DNA of 27,488 bases from Muribaculaceae bacterium (lineage in GTDB: Bacteria; Bacteroidota; Bacteroidia; Bacteroidales; Muribaculaceae), in NCBI GenBank assembly GCA_024400895.1, contig JAKSMA010000004.1:1-27488 (forward strand). The letters are read 5' to 3'. Under the pieces are notes generated by a model. It was not told the DNA's origin. It saw only the letters and a program-made list of their open reading frames with translations, and did not search any database. Made by a program: the position numbers and the translations under genes. This document shows, in pieces, positions 22,453 through 27,488 of this stretch; the first letter of the stretch is position 1, and every line of letters begins with the position of its first letter.

Positions 22453-23940
22453 ATGCTACGGAAAGTTAGAATTACGCTTGCAGCGGTTTTCTATGTGTTA
22501 ATCACGCTGCTTTTGCTCGTCTTTACAGGTGTCACCTACCAGTGGTTGGGCTGGATGGCAAAAGTGCAGTTCTTGCCAGCAGTGTTGGCACTGAATGCTG
22601 TGGTGATTGTGGCCCTGGTGCTGCTCACACTCGTGTTTGGCCGCATCTATTGCTCGGTGATTTGTCCGCTGGGCGTGATGCAGGATGTGGTGTCGTGGAT
22701 TCACGGCCGCAAGAAGAAAAACCGCTTCACCTACAGTGGCGCGAAAAACTGGCTGCGCTATCCGTTGCTGGTGCTGCTCATTGTGGGAGTGGCTCTGGGC
22801 ATCGGCATTATCGTGACGGTGCTTTCGCCCTACGGCACTTATGGCTACATCGTGAACAACCTGTTTCAGCCGCTCTACATCTGGTGCAACAATGGCTTGG
22901 CTGCCATTGCTGAGCACTACGACAGTTATGCGTTCTATAGCAAGGAGGTGTGGCTGAAGAGCGCGCCGGTGCTTGCTGTGTCGGCTGTGCTTTTCGTTGC
23001 CATCTGCGTGCTGGCATGGCGCGGTGGTCGCACCTATTGCAACACCATTTGTCCTGTGGGCACGGTGCTTGGCTTCGTGTCGCGCTTTTCGTGGCTGAAG
23101 GTGCATTTCGATGCCGACAAGTGCAAGAACTGCGGCTTGTGCAGCAAGAATTGCAAGGCTTCGTGCATCGACTTCAAGACCCATACGGTGGACTATTCGC
23201 GCTGCGTGACTTGTGGCAATTGCATCGAGAAGTGTAATTTCGGCGCCCTTACCTATGCCCACGCTCCACAAAAAGCTGCGGAGGCAAAGACGGAGGCCGC
23301 TGCCGAAACCACCGACACCACTCGCCGCGCCATTATCGTGGGTGCTGCCATCGTGGGCGCTGAAGCAGCCATGGGTCAGCTGAAGAAGGTGGACGGCGGC
23401 ATGACCGTGCTTCAGGACCGCGAAACGCCTGAGCGCGACGTGATTTCCACCCCTCCAGGCTCGCTGAGCGTGAAGAATATGGAACAGCGCTGCGTGGGTT
23501 GCCAGTTGTGCATTTCGAAGTGCCCCAACGGTGTGCTTCGCCCATCGAGCGACCCTATGCGCTTTATGCAGCCAGAGATGAACTTCGACCGCGGATTCTG
23601 CCGCCCCGAGTGTACCACCTGCTCCGACGTGTGCCCCGCTGGCGCCATCCAGCCTATCAGCGTGGCCGACAAGTCGAGCACCCAGATTGGGCATGCCGTT
23701 TGGTGCCGCCAGTATTGCGTGGTGCTCACCGATGAGGTGGATTGCGGCAACTGCGCCCGTCATTGCCCCACCGGTGCCATTCAGATGGTGCCCAGCGACC
23801 CCAACGACGACACCTCTATTGAAATTCCGGTGGTGAACACCGAGAAGTGTATCGGTTGCGGCTCGTGCGAATATGTGTGCCCGGCACGCCCCCACGCAGC
23901 CATGTATGTAGAAGGTCACGAAGTACACAAAACAGTTTAA
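22453..23940 (+). CDS. Membrane polyferredoxin, NapH/NapG-like fusion
   Basis: Starting at the ATG (22453; a TTG seven codons upstream is also in frame) the protein has 495 residues. Four membrane helices come first, with two CxxxCP motifs (YCSVICPLG, YCNTICPVG) as in NapH and related quinol-side electron-transfer proteins. Two 4Fe-4S clusters follow (CKNCGLCSKNC, CVTCGNCIEKC), then a further helix after TTRRAIIVG. Last comes a NapG-like part with four more Cys groups: CVGCQLCISKC, CRPECTTCSDVC, CGNCARHC and CIGCGSCEYVC. So membrane part and soluble polyferredoxin are fused in one chain. It probably moves electrons between the quinone pool and a partner outside the cytoplasm, most simply the aldo/keto reductase encoded 12 bases downstream. 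GC-rich. Confidence 0.85.
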   Translation: MLRKVRITLAAVFYVLITLLLLVFTGVTYQWLGWMAKVQFLPAVLALNAVVIVALVLLTLVFGRIYCSVICPLGVMQDVVSWIHGRKKKNRFTYSGAKNWLRYPLLVLLIVGVALGIGIIVTVLSPYGTYGYIVNNLFQPLYIWCNNGLAAIAEHYDSYAFYSKEVWLKSAPVLAVSAVLFVAICVLAWRGGRTYCNTICPVGTVLGFVSRFSWLKVHFDADKCKNCGLCSKNCKASCIDFKTHTVDYSRCVTCGNCIEKCNFGALTYAHAPQKAAEAKTEAAAETTDTTRRAIIVGAAIVGAEAAMGQLKKVDGGMTVLQDRETPERDVISTPPGSLSVKNMEQRCVGCQLCISKCPNGVLRPSSDPMRFMQPEMNFDRGFCRPECTTCSDVCPAGAIQPISVADKSSTQIGHAVWCRQYCVVLTDEVDCGNCARHCPTGAIQMVPSDPNDDTSIEIPVVNTEKCIGCGSCEYVCPARPHAAMYVEGHEVHKTV

Positions 23941-23952
23941 TCTCAGTCAGTT

Positions 23953-25404
23953 ATGGAAAAAGAAAACAAGAAAAATATATTCAGTCGCCGCTCATTCCTT
24001 AAGGGACTGGGATTGGGCACCGCAGCCGTGGCAGCTCCCACCATCGTGAGTTGCGCCAAAGGCGACAAGCAGGTGGGCGAACAAGAGCCTCCTATCGGCA
24101 AGATGACCTATCGCACCTGCCCTACCTCGGGCGACAAGGTGTCGATTCTGGGATATGGAATGATGCGCCTGCCAACTAAAAACGACAACATCGGCGAGCG
24201 CCAAAACGGCGAAGGCGAAATCGACCAGGAAATGGTGAACAAGCAGGTGGACTATGCGCTGGAGCATGGGCTGAACCTCTTTGACACGTCGCCTGTGTAT
24301 TGCAAAGGCCTCAGCGAAAAGGCGGTGGGCATCGCCCTCTCGCGTCACGACCGCAAGAAATACTTCATCTCCACGAAGATGAGTAATATGCACGAATTCA
24401 CCCGCGAGGCGTCGATTGCGATGTTTGAAAAGTCGCTTGCCGACCTCCAGACCGACTATATCGACTACTACCTTTGGCACAACATTGGCGGCAGTCGCGA
24501 TGAGGAAGGCCTCGACTCGATGGGGCTTTTCGAAGCGCGATTCATCAACAATGGCATGATGGACTACCTCAACAAGAAGAAGGAGGAAGGCGTGATTCGC
24601 AACCTCGGTTTCTCGTATCACGGCGATGTGGCCATCTTCGACCACGCCCTCAAGCTCCACGACGAGGGTAAGGTGAAATTCGACTTCGTGCTCATCGAGC
24701 TCAACTACCTCGACTGGAAGCACGCGAAGGAAATCAACGACTACAACACCAACGCCGAATACCTCTACGGCGAGCTGGAAAAGCGCGGCCTGATGGCATT
24801 TGTGATGGAGCCGCTGCTGGGTGGACGCTTGAGCAATTTGCCCGACAAACTGGTGGCGCAACTCAAGCAGCGCGACCCTGAGCGCTCGGTGGCTTCGTGG
24901 GCATTCCGCTACGCCGGCACGCCGAAGAATGTGCTGTGCGTGCTCTCGGGCATGACCTACATGGAGCACCTGAAGGACAACCTGTGCACTTACAGCCCAC
25001 TCAAACCGCTCACCGACGATGAGATGCATTTCCTCGACGACACCATCTCGAAACAGATTGTCGACTATCAGACCATACCGTGCAACGACTGCAAATACTG
25101 TATGCCATGCCCCTACGGCATCGACATTCCGGGCATCCTCGTGCACTACAACAAGTGCCTGAGCGCCGAAAATGTGGTGAAAAAAGCCAACGACTCACGC
25201 TACGAAGAAGCGCGCCGCGCCTTCCTCGTGGGCTATGACCGCAGCGTGCCCAAGCTTCGTCAGGCCGACCACTGCATCGGTTGCGGCAAATGCGTAAGTT
25301 CGTGTCCGCAGCGCATCCAGATTCCGCAGGAATTGCACCGCATCAGCGCCTACGTAGAGGCCCTCAAGCAAGGCAAAGACGCCCCCGAAGAAAAATCCGA
25401 ATAA
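23953..25404 (+). CDS. Tat-exported lipoprotein aldo/keto reductase with ferredoxin domain
   Basis: The 483-residue protein begins with a twin-arginine signal (SRRSFLKGLGLGTAAVAAP) that ends in IVSC, a lipobox-like site. This suggests folded export and membrane anchoring. The aldo/keto reductase domain keeps the catalytic tetrad: Asp111 and Tyr116 (LFDTSPVY), Lys142 (ISTKMS) and His176 (LWHNIG). The C-terminal part has Cys groups CNDCKYCMPCPYGID and CIGCGKCVSSCPQRIQIP, probably two 4Fe-4S clusters. An exported reductase has no NADPH supply, so electrons probably come from the polyferredoxin encoded just upstream. The substrate is unknown. The gene pair ends before a bidirectional terminator. 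Confidence 0.88.
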   Translation: MEKENKKNIFSRRSFLKGLGLGTAAVAAPTIVSCAKGDKQVGEQEPPIGKMTYRTCPTSGDKVSILGYGMMRLPTKNDNIGERQNGEGEIDQEMVNKQVDYALEHGLNLFDTSPVYCKGLSEKAVGIALSRHDRKKYFISTKMSNMHEFTREASIAMFEKSLADLQTDYIDYYLWHNIGGSRDEEGLDSMGLFEARFINNGMMDYLNKKKEEGVIRNLGFSYHGDVAIFDHALKLHDEGKVKFDFVLIELNYLDWKHAKEINDYNTNAEYLYGELEKRGLMAFVMEPLLGGRLSNLPDKLVAQLKQRDPERSVASWAFRYAGTPKNVLCVLSGMTYMEHLKDNLCTYSPLKPLTDDEMHFLDDTISKQIVDYQTIPCNDCKYCMPCPYGIDIPGILVHYNKCLSAENVVKKANDSRYEEARRAFLVGYDRSVPKLRQADHCIGCGKCVSSCPQRIQIPQELHRISAYVEALKQGKDAPEEKSE

Positions 25405-25425
25405 CCTTTTTTGAGGGGCAACGAG

Positions 25426-25534
25426 CTTTTCAAGCTTTCGATGCGCCGAGGCTTTTTCGGGGGGGCGAAGCCCACGCTGCTTTTTGGCATCCGCGAGCTT
25501 TCCGATTTTTCGATTTTTCGAGGCTTTTTTGGGG
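25426..25534. repeat. Imperfect 41-bp direct repeat after the reductase gene
   Basis: Two stretches starting CGAGCTTT at 25426 and 25494 continue with TTTCGAT and then CGAGGCTTTTT(C/T)GGGG, 68 bases apart. The function is unknown; a dispersed non-coding repeat is likely. Confidence 0.35.
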
Positions 25535-25551
25535 TCTGGAGATAAGATAGA

Positions 25552-25587
25552 AAATGGGATTGGAAGTAGTGATTTCCAATCCCATTT
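25552..25587. terminator. Bidirectional terminator between convergent genes
   Basis: The perfect 14-bp stem AAATGGGATTGGAA (25552-25565) / TTCCAATCCCATTT (25574-25587) has an 8-base loop. It lies between the rightward reductase and the leftward GYF/YARHG gene and can serve both; a T-rich stretch follows on the minus strand. Confidence 0.8.
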
Positions 25588-25611
25588 CATTATGTTTGTG
25601 GAGGTGTTGTC

Positions 25612-26343
25612 TTATTCGTGCTTTTTGATGTATTGCACGTTGTTTTGCTCCATTTTCGAGAGGTCTCTTGTCACATCGACGTACTTGGGCGTATACCAAG
25701 AGAACTGGCTGAAGTATTCGCGAAGGTCAGCCGATTTGAAAATGTAGCTGTGGCGGGCGAAAATGTAGTTGCGCATAATGCGAAGTTCTGCCGACGACTT
25801 ACCTGCAATGTCGTCGTAGGTCACCGAGCGCTCAAGCAGGAATTCATAGGGATATTGGTCGCTATTCATCCCCTCTGCAGCAGGGTCGTCAACTAATGTG
25901 TTGTCGGTAGCAGTGGTCCCGTATGTGGTGGTTGCCACCTTCGTTGTGTAGTTGCTATAAATGATATAACCGATAGCCGCCAAAGCAATGACAGCCACAG
26001 CCACCAATGCTCCAATCAGCACGTTATTGTTCTTCTTTTGAGGAGCTGGCGCGGTGGGATAGGGCGATACAGGCGCACCATAATTTGGTGTTGCAGGAGT
26101 TACAGGAGTAGGTGAAAACGGTGGCACTTGTGGTTGTGCAGGCATTGATGGTGGAGTCGGAATTGCTGTGGTTTCTGAATTAAATATCTGTTTCAGTTCT
26201 TCCACATTTTTTGCTTCCATCCATTCGGTCATCCCTGGCGTCCAAACTTGTGTATCAGGAGTGATATATGATGCCAATTGCGATGCTTCAACAGGCCCTT
26301 TTTTCTCTCCGTTTTCTACATAGTAATATAATGTTTCGTCCAT
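25612..26343 (-). CDS. Membrane protein with GYF_2 (DUF4339) and YARHG domains
   Basis: In this 243-residue protein the N-terminal 55 residues (YYYVENGEKKGPVEASQLAS, then VWTPGMTEWMEAKN) are a GYF_2/DUF4339 domain. A Pro-rich linker (about 60-100) and one membrane helix (NVLIGALVAVAVIALAAIGY) follow. The last about 75 residues are a YARHG domain: ELRIMRNYIFARHSYIF, with Ser in place of the usual Gly of the motif, then LREYFSQFSWYTP. Both domains are thought to serve protein contacts. The GYF domain is cytoplasmic if the N-terminus stays inside, which puts the YARHG domain outside. Function unknown. It has its own promoter and terminator. Confidence 0.85.
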   Translation of the reverse strand: MDETLYYYVENGEKKGPVEASQLASYITPDTQVWTPGMTEWMEAKNVEELKQIFNSETTAIPTPPSMPAQPQVPPFSPTPVTPATPNYGAPVSPYPTAPAPQKKNNNVLIGALVAVAVIALAAIGYIIYSNYTTKVATTTYGTTATDNTLVDDPAAEGMNSDQYPYEFLLERSVTYDDIAGKSSAELRIMRNYIFARHSYIFKSADLREYFSQFSWYTPKYVDVTRDLSKMEQNNVQYIKKHE

Positions 26344-26369
26344 ATCTGTTTGTATTATTATTCTATTGG

Positions 26370-26377
26370 CAAAAGTA
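26370..26377 (-). promoter_or_regulatory. -7 element of the GYF/YARHG gene
   Basis: Read on the minus strand, TACTTTTG fits TAnnTTTG, 26 bases before the start codon. No clear -33 element. Confidence 0.45.
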
Positions 26378-26475
26378 CAAAAAAATATCTTTTGAGCGCT
26401 AACTTTCTACAATTATATCATTTATTCTTGCGAATTATTTGATTTGATAATTCATCTGCTGAATGCGCCCAATAG

Positions 26476-27372
26476 TTATTTTGGGTGTTTTGTGGGCTCG
26501 ATGTGGAGCATGATGTGGGTGGAAGCGCCGAATTCCTCGCGTAGGGCTTCCTCGATTTTTGTGGCGTGGCGGTGCGATTCCTCGAGGGTGATTTCGGCGG
26601 GCAGGCGGAAGTGCATCTCTATGGCGATGATGCTGCCGATGCGGCGGGTGTGAAGGCGGTGGATGTCGCTCACGAGCGGGTCGCGATACACTGTGGCTTC
26701 GATTTTGTCTTCCGTTTCCTTTGGCAGACTTTCTTCGAGGAGTTCGCCTGATGCCTGGCGCAAAAGGCGGAATGCGGTGATGAAAATGAGTATGCTGACC
26801 ACTACCGATGCTATCGGGTCGAGCACTGCCCAATGGCTGCCGAGCGCTACTGCCCCGCCGATGCCAATGGCTGTGCCGATGGATGAGAAGGCGTCGGTGC
26901 GATGATGCCATGCATTGGCTTCAAGTGCTTGTGAATTAACTTCTTCTGCCACCTTTTTTGTAATACGGAACACCCATTCCTTCAGCAAAATGCTCAGTAA
27001 TGCCGCCGCGAGGGCAATCATGCCGGGCGATTCTATAGTTTCGCCTTTGACGAACTGTATGATTTTCTCCACCCCTTTCCATCCGAGCATCACTGCCACG
27101 ATACAGAGCGCCATGCCGATGATGGATGTGGCGATGGTTTCGTATTTCCCGTGTCCGTAGTCATGGTCGTGGTCGGCGGGTTTGCTGCTGAGTCGTACGA
27201 AGGCGATGACCACAATGTCGGTGATGAAGTCGCTCAACGAGTGTACGGCGTCGGCTATCATGGCGGCGGAGTTGCCGAGGATGCCTGCCACGAATTTAAA
27301 CACGAGCAGCACCATGTTCACAATGCTGCCAGTGAGTGTGACTTTGTAGATTCTTTGGTCGCGTGTTTGCAT
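26476..27372 (-). CDS. CDF-family divalent cation exporter
   Basis: This cation diffusion facilitator of 298 residues probably exports Zn2+ (or Fe2+/Mn2+) in exchange for protons at the inner membrane. It has six membrane helices followed by a cytoplasmic C-terminal domain. The metal site between helices 2 and 5 shows HSLSD (His44, Asp48) and HHRTD (His156, Asp160), an arrangement usually linked with zinc. HDHDYGHGKYE (68-78) after helix 2 matches the cytoplasmic metal-binding loop of the family. The C-terminal part (about 210-298) has the ferredoxin-like fold seen in FieF-type dimers (EMHFRLPAEITLEESH). It starts 24 bases after the acetyltransferase gene and is probably transcribed with it. 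Confidence 0.92.
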   Translation of the reverse strand: MQTRDQRIYKVTLTGSIVNMVLLVFKFVAGILGNSAAMIADAVHSLSDFITDIVVIAFVRLSSKPADHDHDYGHGKYETIATSIIGMALCIVAVMLGWKGVEKIIQFVKGETIESPGMIALAAALLSILLKEWVFRITKKVAEEVNSQALEANAWHHRTDAFSSIGTAIGIGGAVALGSHWAVLDPIASVVVSILIFITAFRLLRQASGELLEESLPKETEDKIEATVYRDPLVSDIHRLHTRRIGSIIAIEMHFRLPAEITLEESHRHATKIEEALREEFGASTHIMLHIEPTKHPK

Positions 27373-27396
27373 TGTTTTTGAGATTTAGATTTATGG

Positions 27397-27488
27397 TTAT
27401 TTGAATGGACGTAGCGGAGCCGGTGTTTCGGGGCGGTCGGCGAGATGGTGCTCCATATACACTACATCGTACCATCGGCCGAACTTGT
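27397..27488 (-). CDS. GNAT acetyltransferase, C-terminal end only
   Basis: The last 30 codons of a leftward gene that enters from the right edge read KFGRWYDVVYMEHHL, then a Pro-rich end and stop. The GRWYDVVYMEHHL pattern is typical of the C-terminus of phosphinothricin/methionine sulfone N-acetyltransferase-type GNAT proteins. The catalytic domain is outside the window, so the call rests on this tail. Confidence 0.6.
   Translation of the reverse strand, partial: KFGRWYDVVYMEHHLADRPETPAPLRPFK

Noticed and set aside
22498..23928. 476-codon frame antisense to the polyferredoxin gene
   Set aside because: It is rich in His and Ala as expected of the reverse frame of a GC-rich gene, has no recognisable domain, and the sense gene is certain.
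23992..25146. 384-codon frame antisense to the aldo/keto reductase gene
   Set aside because: Same reason: composition of a shadow frame and a certain gene on the other strand.

Overview
The window looks like a chromosomal segment of a member of the Bacteroidales, most likely Prevotella-like. Four things point there: repeated promoters of the Bacteroides type (a TTTG element about 19 bases upstream of TAnnTTTG), A-rich leaders in place of strong Shine-Dalgarno sites, a BspA-like leucine-rich-repeat protein, and a leuS / rdgB / DUF4886 gene neighbourhood. Placement below order level is inference. Base composition is patchy. Housekeeping and redox genes (leuS, rdgB, the 22.5-25.4 kb pair) are comparatively GC-rich. 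The three AAA+/DUF4143 ATPase genes and the restriction-modification block are clearly AT-rich, as expected of acquired DNA.

Layout. 1-1965: a leftward pair, a DUF4143 ATPase followed 9 bases later by a TrmH-family RNA methyltransferase. 1966-2868: a 0.9 kb AT-rich non-coding region with a surplus of DnaA-box-like 9-mers; it is a candidate replication origin, though I cannot confirm this. 2869-11637: leuS with a strong terminator, then a secreted BspA-like protein with a secreted alpha/beta hydrolase, then a lipoprotein flavodoxin. 11638-13834: a four-unit, exactly 33-bp iteron array, a second DUF4143 ATPase and rdgB. 13835-15304: an orphan two-unit array of the same periodicity, a roughly 410-bp MITE-like element, a heptanucleotide tandem repeat that runs into a promoter, and a DUF4886/SGNH protein.

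15305-17911: a third iteron array with a third DUF4143 ATPase whose normal start codon appears lost. After it comes a gene graveyard: the 3' end of an HNH gene, a truncated BRO-N gene and a decayed copy of the third array and its promoter. 17912-21455: a compact HpaII-like (CCGG) type II restriction-modification operon, in the order XRE controller, HNH nuclease, m5C methyltransferase, HpaII-family endonuclease. 21456-22452: non-coding DNA rich in dyads. 22453-25404: a membrane polyferredoxin (NapH/NapG-like fusion) with a Tat-exported lipoprotein aldo/keto reductase. 25612-27488: leftward genes for a GYF/YARHG membrane protein, a CDF cation transporter and the end of a GNAT acetyltransferase.

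The most unusual theme is the set of DUF4143 ATPases. Two of the three have private direct-repeat arrays, different in sequence but nearly identical in architecture (19-23 bp core, 32-33 bp period), overlapping a promoter. The third has a perfect dyad at the same place. Two of them sit less than 10 bases upstream of a housekeeping gene. An orphan array and a decayed array show that such modules also leave remnants. I read this as a family of self-contained mobile modules, each with its own operator code; the regulatory mechanism is inference.
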